NCBI RefSeq assembly: GCF_003339865.1
Contig: NZ_QPKV01000013.1
Location: 62,001 to 126,000, forward strand
Length of the DNA: 64,000 nucleotides
Source of the DNA: Pedobacter chinensis
GTDB lineage: Bacteria; Bacteroidota; Bacteroidia; Sphingobacteriales; Sphingobacteriaceae
Direction of reading: 5' to 3'
A program made the translations under genes and the position numbers. Positions 1 through 7,898 of the stretch are shown piece after piece (within the stretch, counting starts at the first letter, position 1; each line of letters starts with the position of its first letter). The notes below the pieces were generated by a model that worked only from the letters and a program-made list of their open reading frames with translations, was not told the origin of the DNA and made no database searches.

Positions 1-1
1 A

Positions 2-1474
2 AGCTTTGCTGAAAAACATAATGTGAATTTCTTACTGGGTGCTGAGAACATTTCAAGTAAATCATCAGCAATTGGTGGCAGCCGGCAGAATTTCGATAAA
101 AGCACTTCAGGATTTCAATATCTTGATTACGGAAGCCTGACCAATATTTATAATTCAGGTTCAGCAAGTGAATTCAATCTTGTATCATTTTTCGGAAGTG
201 GAACCTACAATTTCGACAATAAATATTTCGCTACCGCAACATTAAGAGCTGATGGTTCATCCCGCTTTGGGCCGACTAACAAATGGGGTTATTTCCCTTC
301 AGCATCTGCCGGATGGATTGTATCAAACGAAACATTTATGAGCAATGTCCAGTGGATTTCTGAATTGAAGTTGAGAGCAAGCTGGGGACAAGCAGGTAAC
401 CAGGAAATCCCTAATAACACCTACCAAACATTGGTTTCAGAATCTGGAGGCATTGTTAACGTAGTGAGATATGGGAATCCTGATGTAAAATGGGAAACGA
501 CTACGCAAACCAATTTTGGGATTGACTTTGGTGTGTTAAAAAACCGGCTTTCATTTACAGCTGATTACTTTGTAAAGAAAACGGATGATATTTTGTTAAC
601 TGTTGGTTTGCCTGCGGTATCGGTTGGTGTTATTGATCGTACGTATGTAAATGCAGGCGAGGTTACCAATAAAGGTTTCGAGTTTGGCTTGAATTTCCAA
701 AATCGCGAACATGCATTCAAGTATAATGTAAATGCAAACATTGCGACTTTAACAAACAGGGTAAACAAATTGCAGGAGTTTGTTAAAAACATAAACGATG
801 ATCAAACCCATACCCGAACAGAAGTCGGGCAACCAATCAATTCATATTTTGGTTTGGTTTTCGATGGTATTTATCAAACACCAGCTGAAGTAAGTACTCA
901 TTTGTATTCTAACGCCAATGGCGCTTTACCAGGAGATATCAGGTTTAAAGATTTAAACGGCGACGGACAAATCAACGCTGATGACAGAACATTCATTGGT
1001 AACCCCGTACCAAAATTAACCTATGGTTTTGCGTTTTCTTCATCATTCAAAAAATTCGATTTCTCCTTCTTATTGCAAGGCGTACAAGGTGTTGATCGTT
1101 ACAATGATTTAAAACAAATCATCAATTTTGATAGCCGGCCGTTTAACTCAATGACTTCAGTTTTAGATAGCTGGAATGGGCCTGGAACAAGCAATACTTT
1201 ACCTCGCCTTACTTTCAACAACAATGGTGGTGGCAACGTATCGAGCGTATTTGTAGAAGATGCATCGTACTTAAGGCTAAAAAATATTGAGGTGGGCTAT
1301 ACTTTCGATGTGAAAAAAATCGGGGTTAAAAATGTTCGTTTATATGCATCCGGTCAAAACTTATTAACCATAACTGATTACACAGGATTGGACCCTGAAT
1401 CGACATCATTAATTGATAAAGGGACTTACCCGCAGTCAAAAGCATTCATTGTTGGTTTAAAAATTAATTTGTAA
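2..1474 (+). CDS. SusC-family TonB-dependent outer-membrane receptor, C-terminal part
   Basis: This is the C-terminal part of a SusC-like TonB-dependent transporter, which imports oligosaccharides through the outer membrane together with its SusD lipoprotein. The window edge cuts it, and the frame is open back to base 2, so the signal peptide, carboxypeptidase-like domain and plug lie outside. About 490 residues remain. They show the repeated aromatic beta-strands of the barrel, the family motif RADGSSRFGP, the conserved GDIRFKDLNGDGQIN stretch, and the typical end with QNLLTITDYTGLDPES and a final strand finishing in hydrophobic residues. The SusD gene follows after 20 bases. The SusC assignment is firm. 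The substrate can only be guessed from the neighbouring GH130 phosphorylase. Confidence 0.95.
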   Translation, partial: SFAEKHNVNFLLGAENISSKSSAIGGSRQNFDKSTSGFQYLDYGSLTNIYNSGSASEFNLVSFFGSGTYNFDNKYFATATLRADGSSRFGPTNKWGYFPSASAGWIVSNETFMSNVQWISELKLRASWGQAGNQEIPNNTYQTLVSESGGIVNVVRYGNPDVKWETTTQTNFGIDFGVLKNRLSFTADYFVKKTDDILLTVGLPAVSVGVIDRTYVNAGEVTNKGFEFGLNFQNREHAFKYNVNANIATLTNRVNKLQEFVKNINDDQTHTRTEVGQPINSYFGLVFDGIYQTPAEVSTHLYSNANGALPGDIRFKDLNGDGQINADDRTFIGNPVPKLTYGFAFSSSFKKFDFSFLLQGVQGVDRYNDLKQIINFDSRPFNSMTSVLDSWNGPGTSNTLPRLTFNNNGGGNVSSVFVEDASYLRLKNIEVGYTFDVKKIGVKNVRLYASGQNLLTITDYTGLDPESTSLIDKGTYPQSKAFIVGLKINL

Positions 1475-1494
1475 ACCTTTTTGCAAAAAGCATT

Positions 1495-2979
1495 ATGAAA
1501 AGAATATTATTGATAAGTGCAATGTTTGGTTTGGTAACATTGGCAGGTTGCAAAAAGCAACTGACTACCGAAGCGATAGGTTTAACAACTTTAGAGCAGG
1601 TAAATACAACACCAACTTTAGGAACGGTAGAAAACTCGGTTAATTCAGCATACCAACTTTTATCCAACCGTTTGAATATTTTGGCACAATGGGATTGGGG
1701 TGGCGGTTTGGTTTTTCAAAATGATCTGGTTATGCAGGATATCGCATCTGATGACATGGAAAAAAAATGGAATCCTGATGGAGATCAGCCATGGATGGAT
1801 GATGTTAATAATTTTACCTTTACCTCAACCAATGGTGGCCCAAACGGACTTTGGAAATACGATTATGAGGGAATTAAAAGATTAAATATCGCCATTGAGC
1901 TGTTAACCAAACCAGATATTGAAGCAATTACAGGCATTACAACAGCACGTAAAAATCAATTATTGGGAGAAGCTTATTTCTTAAGATCTTACTATTATTT
2001 TTCATTGGTAACCAACTTTGGTGATGTACCATTGATTCTTAAACCGGTAAGTACCTATCAGGAAGCTTTCGAAGTTGCGGTAAGAGCCGATAAAAACTTA
2101 GTTTGGGATAAAATTAAATCTGATCTGAATCTGGCGAAAGGCTTGTTGCCCAATGCAAAATACAGTTCAGCAACTGAAAGGTGGCGGGTAAATAAAGGAT
2201 CTGTTATTGCCTTACAAGCAAAAGCCGCTTTATATACAGAAAAATGGGCAGATGTGGTTACCAGCGTAAATGAACTGCAATCTTTAGGTTTTTATAGTCT
2301 GAATACCAATTATTTCGACAGTTTTGATCAAACCAAAGAATTTGCAGAAAATGAAGTTATCTTTTGTTATGATCATCAGAGCAATCAAAATCCGTTAAAA
2401 GGAAATGGCATTTGTGCACCGCTAGGCTGGGGTTTCTTTGCACCAAGCACCGATTTTTTAAATGCTTTTGAGGCGAACGACCCCAGAAAGCTTTATACCG
2501 TTGATGTTCCAAATCAAAATGTGAATAAATTATTGGGTAGCACAAACGGATCAAACAAAGGAAATGATGATGCCGCCAACAATAAAATTTATATCAGATA
2601 TGCTGACGTTTTATTATGGAAAGCAGAAGCCCAGAATGAGCTGGGGCAATACGCCGATGCCATTGCAATCATCAATCAAATCAGGGCAAGAGCGAGAACA
2701 AGTGTAAGTGCAACAGGTACTTTACCTCCAGCAGGCACTTTGCCTGATCGGCCTGCATCAACAGATAAAGCAACGATCAAAAACTGGCTGATCGCTGAGC
2801 GTAGGGTAGAATTGGGTTTTGAATCGCAAAGGATGCTGGATCTTAAGCGCTGGAAAATTGCAAAAGCAGTGATGACTGCCCATGGCAAAAACTTTCAGGA
2901 TAAACATTATTTGTATCCTATACCTCAGGCAGAGGTTGATGCATCGGCTGGAACCTTAAAACAAAATCCTGGTTATTAA
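1495..2979 (+). CDS. SusD-family surface glycan-binding lipoprotein
   Basis: This 494-residue SusD/RagB lipoprotein is the lid of the preceding SusC channel and captures glycan at the cell surface. The signal peptide ends in LAGC with the lipidated cysteine at residue 19, followed by KK as in most lipoproteins here. Family marks are the helical LLGEAYFLRSYYYFSLV segment (a TPR-like helix near residue 160), the RYADVLLWKAEAQNELG motif around residue 370, the INQIRARA helix, the AERRVELGFESQRMLDLKRW region, and the family-typical ending QNPGY. The length is normal. It ends just before a strong terminator, so SusC and SusD probably form their own transcript unit. Confidence 0.96.
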   Translation: MKRILLISAMFGLVTLAGCKKQLTTEAIGLTTLEQVNTTPTLGTVENSVNSAYQLLSNRLNILAQWDWGGGLVFQNDLVMQDIASDDMEKKWNPDGDQPWMDDVNNFTFTSTNGGPNGLWKYDYEGIKRLNIAIELLTKPDIEAITGITTARKNQLLGEAYFLRSYYYFSLVTNFGDVPLILKPVSTYQEAFEVAVRADKNLVWDKIKSDLNLAKGLLPNAKYSSATERWRVNKGSVIALQAKAALYTEKWADVVTSVNELQSLGFYSLNTNYFDSFDQTKEFAENEVIFCYDHQSNQNPLKGNGICAPLGWGFFAPSTDFLNAFEANDPRKLYTVDVPNQNVNKLLGSTNGSNKGNDDAANNKIYIRYADVLLWKAEAQNELGQYADAIAIINQIRARARTSVSATGTLPPAGTLPDRPASTDKATIKNWLIAERRVELGFESQRMLDLKRWKIAKAVMTAHGKNFQDKHYLYPIPQAEVDASAGTLKQNPGY

Positions 2980-2986
2980 TCGTTCA

Positions 2987-3037
2987 TTAATTGTTGTTTG
3001 TTTTGTTAATGATACAACAAGCAACAATTAATTTTTA
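2987..3037 (+). terminator. Rho-independent terminator after the first susD
   Basis: A 16-base arm (2987-3002) pairs with 3016-3031 with a single G-T wobble, leaving a 13-base loop, and is followed directly by TTTTT. It sits 7 bases after the SusD stop codon and separates the susCD pair from the GH130 gene. Confidence 0.8.
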
Positions 3038-3088
3038 AACTCCATTCAAGTCAGTTCATTGGCTATTGGATAACTATTCCCAAATATT

Positions 3089-4147
3089 ATGACAGATAGT
3101 GCAAAAAGATTTTCTCAGAACCCAATTTTATCGCCAAAAGATTTAATTCCAAGCAGACCCGGATTGGAGATCGCATGTTTATTAAATCCCGGAGTTTTTA
3201 CATTTCAAAATAAAACCTGGTTGCTGATTCGCGTAGCTGAAAGACCACAACAAAAAGAGGGGATTATATCGTTTCCGGTTTTAAAAGGGGATGGAATTGA
3301 AATTATTGAGATTAAAGAGAATGATCCCGGTTTAGTGGCTGATGATCCACGGGTAATTAATTATAAAGGTGCCGATTACCTAACCACACTTTCACATTTA
3401 CGTTTGGTTTGTAGTGATGATGGCATCAGTTTTTACCAACCTGAAGGTTACCCTTTGTTACAGGGAGAGGGCCCCGATGAGGCTTTTGGCATAGAAGATT
3501 GCCGTGTAGCTTTCATTGAAGACACTTATTACCTAACCTTTACCGCTGTTTCTGAACATGGTGTAGGTGTTGGTATGAGGACGACCAAAGATTGGAAAAC
3601 ATTCGGGAAACATGGAATGATTATTCCTCCGCACAACAAAGATTGTGCGCTGTTTGAAGAGAAAATAAATGGTAAATTTTATGCACTTCATCGTCCAAGC
3701 AGTGTCGATTTAGGTGGTAATTATATCTGGCTTGCTGAATCACCTGATGGCATTCATTGGGGAAATCATAAATGCATCATTAAAACCCGGAAAAATAATT
3801 GGGATAGCAAAAGGGTTGGAGCAGGGGCAGCACCGATTAAAACCGATAAAGGCTGGTTGGAAATTTATCATGGTGCCAATGCCGAACATCAATACTGTTT
3901 GGGCGCATTTTTAATGGATTTGAATGATCCATCGAAAGTGATTGCACAAACTGATGAACCCATTATGCAACCAATCGCTGAATATGAAATGTGCGGTTTT
4001 TTTGGTCAGGTTGTTTTTACAAACGGGCATACCCTTAATAACGATGAACTAACCCTTTATTATGGTGCCGCAGATGAGTTTGTATGCGGTGCTAAATTCT
4101 CTGTTCAAGATATTTTATCGCAATTAAAATATAACCATGCTGAATAA
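3089..4147 (+). CDS. GH130 family beta-mannoside phosphorylase (cytoplasmic)
   Basis: This 352-residue protein belongs to glycoside hydrolase family 130, whose members mostly phosphorolyse beta-linked mannosides, releasing mannose 1-phosphate. It has no signal peptide, as expected for an enzyme using cytoplasmic phosphate. Visible family marks are the five-bladed propeller pattern, the FGIEDCR motif near residue 132 (the Asp of the GxEDxR motif is the proposed proton donor), YALHRP (His and Arg of the phosphate site), and GAGAAPIKTDKGWLEIYHG. Cys replaces the usual Pro in EDPR. The phosphate-binding residues favour a phosphorylase over the hydrolases of this family. The exact substrate (Man-Glc, Man-GlcNAc or mannobiose) cannot be read here. 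It overlaps the transporter gene by 11 bases, so the two are translationally coupled. Confidence 0.88.
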   Translation: MTDSAKRFSQNPILSPKDLIPSRPGLEIACLLNPGVFTFQNKTWLLIRVAERPQQKEGIISFPVLKGDGIEIIEIKENDPGLVADDPRVINYKGADYLTTLSHLRLVCSDDGISFYQPEGYPLLQGEGPDEAFGIEDCRVAFIEDTYYLTFTAVSEHGVGVGMRTTKDWKTFGKHGMIIPPHNKDCALFEEKINGKFYALHRPSSVDLGGNYIWLAESPDGIHWGNHKCIIKTRKNNWDSKRVGAGAAPIKTDKGWLEIYHGANAEHQYCLGAFLMDLNDPSKVIAQTDEPIMQPIAEYEMCGFFGQVVFTNGHTLNNDELTLYYGAADEFVCGAKFSVQDILSQLKYNHAE

Positions 4148-5423
4148 ACTAAAATCAGAAATTACGCACTTCAAAAATCAGTCGTATAATTTCAGGGTAC
4201 TTACCCTAACCAACTTAATTTACAGTATTGTACTCCCTGTAATTGATATTTTTGTTGCAGCCTATGTTATGCGCAGCTCGAACGATCCGGTTAAAGTGGT
4301 TATTTATCAACTAACCATCTATACAGGAATTCCCATTACTTTTTTTCTGAACGGATATTTACTGAGTAAGTTCTCCATTAAAACCTTATACTCTTTAGGA
4401 ATGATGCTAAGCGGTGTTTCCATGATGGTGATGATGTCGCTTACCACACTTGATAATACGGGAATAGGCATAGCCGGATTAATTATGGGAATGTCATTTG
4501 GCTTTTATTGGGCAAACAGAGATTTTCTGGCGCTTGCGATTACTAATGATGAAAACAGAAACTATTATTATGGATTGGAGACATTTTTTTATACCATCAT
4601 CGCTGTTGTAATACCGGTGCTGATTGGCTGGTTTATTGAATTTAATGCAATCAGCGGCAGCGCTCATTTGGCTTATAAAATAGTAACCGGAATGGTTTTC
4701 GTTATTACAATTCTGGCATCTGTTATGTGCTATAGGGGTAACTTTCAAAACCCTACTGAAAAAAAGTTCGTTTACTTCAGGTTTGATCCATATTGGTACA
4801 AATTATTGCGTTTGGCAACTTTGAAGGGGTTGGTACAAGGCTTTTTAGTTACTGCTCCGGCAATGTTAATCATGCTTTTGGTTGGTAAAGAGGGCGCATT
4901 AGGTACTGCTCAATCAATCGGTGCCATCATTGCAGCAGTGGCCATGTACATTATCGGCCGAAATACTTCGCCTAAACATCGTTTATATGTGTTCGGTGCA
5001 GGATTGGTGCTGTTTGCGATTGCGGCAATCATCAACGGGATTTTATACAGCAGCTTAGGTGTAATCCTTTTTATGCTATTTTTATTGCTGGCAAAACCTC
5101 TTTTGGATTTAGCATATTTTCCGATTCAATTCAGTGTGATTGATATTCTGACCAAAAAAGAAAAGAGAAGCGAATTTGCTTATATTTTAAATCATGAGGC
5201 CGGATTATATGTGGGGCGTTTAACTGGTGCAGGTACTTTTTTAATTTTGGCCTATTGTTTTTCTGTCGAGATCGCCTTGCGTTATGCAATCATTATCGTG
5301 GCGATTTTACAACTCGCTTCATATTGGGTGGCCAAGGGAATTATTAAACAAGGCAAAATAGAAAACATAGATGAGGCACCAATTTTAAGCAACGAAGAAC
5401 CTGGTGTGGTTGCACCTATTTGA
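4137..5423 (+). CDS. MFS transporter, probably for the GH130 substrate
   Basis: This 428-residue inner-membrane protein has about twelve hydrophobic helices and a charged loop near the middle (residues 200-225), as in major facilitator permeases. It begins inside the GH130 gene with an 11-base overlap, so it is co-translated with the phosphorylase. In Bacteroidota loci of this kind the permease brings the disaccharide from periplasm to cytoplasm, where GH130 splits it. That role is inferred from position only. No substrate-specific motif was recognised. The C-terminal tail after the last helix is short and acidic. Confidence 0.85.
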   Translation: MLNKLKSEITHFKNQSYNFRVLTLTNLIYSIVLPVIDIFVAAYVMRSSNDPVKVVIYQLTIYTGIPITFFLNGYLLSKFSIKTLYSLGMMLSGVSMMVMMSLTTLDNTGIGIAGLIMGMSFGFYWANRDFLALAITNDENRNYYYGLETFFYTIIAVVIPVLIGWFIEFNAISGSAHLAYKIVTGMVFVITILASVMCYRGNFQNPTEKKFVYFRFDPYWYKLLRLATLKGLVQGFLVTAPAMLIMLLVGKEGALGTAQSIGAIIAAVAMYIIGRNTSPKHRLYVFGAGLVLFAIAAIINGILYSSLGVILFMLFLLLAKPLLDLAYFPIQFSVIDILTKKEKRSEFAYILNHEAGLYVGRLTGAGTFLILAYCFSVEIALRYAIIIVAILQLASYWVAKGIIKQGKIENIDEAPILSNEEPGVVAPI

Positions 5424-5744
5424 TGACAGAAACTTAAGAAAATAATCAGGGTGCTGGTCATTCTGAATACAATGAAAACCTGCAAAGCAAGCATGAACAC
5501 AATTGAAAAAATGGCAGCCAGAGATTATAGGTTAAGGATTCTTAATGTGCATTAATGAATGATTATTCTGGCGATAAAATCGCCAATTTCATGTGTCCTC
5601 CTTACAAACGACGACAATAAAGTGCATAGTGCCCAGTAACTAAAAATGTGCTTACATGATAGCTTTGAGCGCAACAGAAGGATTTTAAAATGAAAAATAT
5701 TCTCGATCTCCAGGGATCGAATATGCAAAATTAAACCAGATTCT
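5424..5744. other. Intergenic region with a probable promoter and two small hairpins
   Basis: No gene is seen in these 321 bases. A perfect 7-bp stem TGGCGAT-AAA-ATCGCCA lies at 5570-5586 with a weak T-rich tail and may end the GH130/MFS transcript. A CGATC...GATCG hairpin lies at 5704-5719 in the leader of the next gene. Confidence 0.5.
5660..5667 (+). promoter_or_regulatory. Bacteroidota -7 promoter box TAGCTTTG
   Basis: The octamer TAGCTTTG matches the TAnnTTTG consensus of the primary Bacteroidota sigma factor. It stands 77 bases before the ATG of the next gene. No clear TTTG -33 box is present, so the call rests on the -7 box alone. Confidence 0.4.
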
Positions 5745-7460
5745 ATGAAATTTAACTTTAAAATACTTTTCGCATTTACGCTAATATTAAACCATGGCAT
5801 TTCCCAAGCCCAGGTAAAGCAAATTAAGCTGAGCAGAGTAGAGGAAATGGCTAATTTGCCGCAGCCCCTAAAAATTATCGACTGGAAATTGATGGCTCAA
5901 AACTTCGATAAAACCATTTATGATTTTAATGCCAAGGGCGATTACTGGCCAATGGTTTGGATAGATAGCACCAGGAAAAACTTCGATCAGCCCGTAGTGG
6001 GAATTTACACCGCTGTTGGTGATGTTAGGCAGGGCAAGAATAACAAAGGAATGTTTCATGAGGCATTAGCCAATATGGGGGCCGTGATGGGCGCAAGTTT
6101 AATTGGCATTGATAAGAGCAAACAAAATGGCCTGAACTATGCGGGCATGCTAAAGAATTATTTCAATCGTGATACCAAATGGAATATCATGATGAATAAC
6201 ACCGCTCCTGAAGTGGCGCTTTTGGGTGGCGGTTATGGCAGAGATTGGTGGTATGATGTTTATCCGAATGTTTTGTTTTATGCAATTTACGAGCAATATC
6301 CTCACGAGAAAGATTTTGATTGGATTGCCAAAAGCATTGCTGAAAAGTTTTATCAGGCCGATTCTATTTTAAAGGGCGACTATAACTATTCTTATTTTGA
6401 TTATGCACAAATGAAGCCAATGAAAAACCAGATTTGCGCACAACAGGATGCGGCAGCCGGACATGCCTGGGTTTTATATGCTGCTTACAAAAAATTTGGC
6501 GATCAACGTTACCTAAAAGGAGCAATCAGTGCGATGACAGCTTTGGAAAGTAATAAGATCAACCCAACTTATGAACTGCTTATGCCCTTTGGTGCCTACC
6601 TGGCGGCAAGAATGAATGTAGAGCAAGGTACAAAATTCGATGTGCAAAAATTGTTGGGTTGGACATTTGATGGTACTGCGGTTTGTCGCGAAGGGTGGGG
6701 TGTTTTAACCGGTAAATGGAACGGTTATGATATTTCTGGTGTTGTAGGCAGTACGGTAGATCATGGTGGATATGGATTTTTAATGAATACTTTCGATGCG
6801 GCATGGCCATTGGTCCCAACCGTACGTTATGACCCTGCTTATGCGAATGCGATTGGCAAGTGGATGTTGAATGCGGTAAATGCATCTCGTTTTTTCTATC
6901 CACAATACATGCCTGCCGACCGCCAAACCATTCCTCAGTTTGCTGCGGTTACTAAAGGAGTTATAGCCTATGAAGGCTTCGCTAAAACTTCTACGTTTGA
7001 TACACTTTATATGGATAAAAAAGGACCCGTTGCTCAGGGTGATGGACCAAAATGGGTGCCGGGAGAAAATCCTGAGGTTTCTCAATTTAGTGTTTATGGT
7101 AGTGGACACGTTGGAATATTCGGTGCAATTGTAGAAAAAACCAATGTAGAAGGTATATTGAAACTGGATGTTTTAGCCACTGATTTTTACAGGAATAAGG
7201 CTTATCCAACGTATCTGTTGTATAATCCTTATCAGCAAAATAAAACCATTAATTATAAAGTTAAAGGCGCTAAGAAAGTTGACCTTTATGATGCAGTGGC
7301 TCAAAAATTTATTGCCAAAAATGTTTCCGTTAAAAGAAATGTCATTGTCACTGGCAATCAATCGGTTTTAATTGTTGAAGTTCCTGCCGGAAGTAAACTG
7401 GTTACTGCTAACAAGAAATTACTGGCTAATGGAATTGTGATCGATTATATGAAAAAATAG
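5745..7460 (+). CDS. Secreted protein of unknown function, possible (alpha/alpha) toroid enzyme
   Basis: I do not recognise the family of this 571-residue protein. A signal peptide ends near residue 22 (GISQAQ), so it is exported. The central part, about residues 60-460, is rich in helices with small and aromatic residues (GGGYGRDWWYDVYPNVLFYA, QDAAAGHAWVLYAAYKKFG), the pattern of (alpha/alpha) barrels seen in many glycoside hydrolases, lyases and the linalool dehydratase type. Candidate active-site residues include the GRDWWYD and STVDHGGYGF stretches. The last 100 residues look like a beta-sandwich. Position next to GH130 and MFS genes suggests a part in glycan degradation, but no reaction is claimed. 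Confidence 0.8.
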   Translation: MKFNFKILFAFTLILNHGISQAQVKQIKLSRVEEMANLPQPLKIIDWKLMAQNFDKTIYDFNAKGDYWPMVWIDSTRKNFDQPVVGIYTAVGDVRQGKNNKGMFHEALANMGAVMGASLIGIDKSKQNGLNYAGMLKNYFNRDTKWNIMMNNTAPEVALLGGGYGRDWWYDVYPNVLFYAIYEQYPHEKDFDWIAKSIAEKFYQADSILKGDYNYSYFDYAQMKPMKNQICAQQDAAAGHAWVLYAAYKKFGDQRYLKGAISAMTALESNKINPTYELLMPFGAYLAARMNVEQGTKFDVQKLLGWTFDGTAVCREGWGVLTGKWNGYDISGVVGSTVDHGGYGFLMNTFDAAWPLVPTVRYDPAYANAIGKWMLNAVNASRFFYPQYMPADRQTIPQFAAVTKGVIAYEGFAKTSTFDTLYMDKKGPVAQGDGPKWVPGENPEVSQFSVYGSGHVGIFGAIVEKTNVEGILKLDVLATDFYRNKAYPTYLLYNPYQQNKTINYKVKGAKKVDLYDAVAQKFIAKNVSVKRNVIVTGNQSVLIVEVPAGSKLVTANKKLLANGIVIDYMKK

Positions 7461-7490
7461 GTTTCTAGTTATGCTCACAAATTAGTGAAG

Positions 7491-7517
7491 GCACTGCCAA
7501 TTGGTGGTGCTTTTTTA
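7491..7517 (+). terminator. Terminator after the orphan secreted gene
   Basis: GCACTGCC pairs with GGTGGTGC across an AATT loop with two wobble pairs, followed by six T residues. It lies 30 bases after the stop codon of the plus-strand gene. Confidence 0.7.
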
Positions 7518-7601
7518 TTCTTTTCTTGAAATTATATGGGCTGAGATGGCTTTTCAGTTCCGGCCATTTTCATAACAAAACATTAAAGATGTGTGAGATC
7601 A

Positions 7602-7646
7602 GACTAACGAAGTTGCCCCATTCACAATGCGGAAACTTCGTCAGTC
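7602..7646. repeat. REP-like stem-loop related to the 46.5 kb repeats
   Basis: GACTAACGAAGTT (7602-7614) pairs with AACTTCGTCAGTC (7634-7646) with one wobble across a 19-base loop. The left flank and loop (GATCAGACT, GTT, CCCCA, CAAT, GG, AACTT) can be aligned with the start of the tandem repeats at 46676-46722, so this is probably a dispersed intergenic repeat family. Confidence 0.55.
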
Positions 7647-7811
7647 AGCATTAGCGCAGAACGATGAAGGATCAGTCCCCGCAAGGACGGCGAGAGTAGA
7701 AAAGATAAACTTGAAAAATAAAGAATTAACCTCTTAACCTGAATTCCTTTAGGTTTGCAAAAGGACAATTCCTCAAAGACAGTAAGAATGAAATAATGAG
7801 AATCCGTATAT

Positions 7812-7846
7812 AAAAAAAGCGTCCCGATTTTAAATCGGGACGCTTT
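7812..7846 (-). terminator. Terminator of the M16 peptidase gene
   Basis: AAAGCGTCCCGATTT (7816-7830) and AAATCGGGACGCTTT (7832-7846) form a perfect 15-bp inverted repeat with one base between. On the minus strand it ends in seven T residues, so it serves the peptidase gene that ends at 7899. Confidence 0.85.
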
Positions 7847-7861
7847 GGCAAGTTGGATTTT

Positions 7862-7897
7862 ACCTTAAACCCTCAACCTTCATACCTTCTACCTTAA
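7862..7897. repeat. Degenerate heptamer tandem repeat (ACCTTNA) x5
   Basis: The units ACCTTAA, ACCCTCA, ACCTTCA, (T), ACCTTCT and ACCTTAA follow each other with one extra base. The array ends one base before the peptidase stop codon at 7899. A second heptamer array with a different unit lies at 12200. Confidence 0.75.
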
Positions 7898-7898
7898 T

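Larger units (their letters stand above)
7461..7898. other. Intergenic region with two terminators, a REP-like stem-loop and a heptamer array
   Basis: This 438-base stretch separates convergent genes and holds no coding sequence. From left to right it has a terminator (7491-7517), a long stem-loop related to the repeats at 46.5 kb (7602-7646), a short hairpin near AGTCCCCGCAAGGAC, a bidirectional terminator (7812-7846) and a heptamer repeat (7862-7897). Confidence 0.7.
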
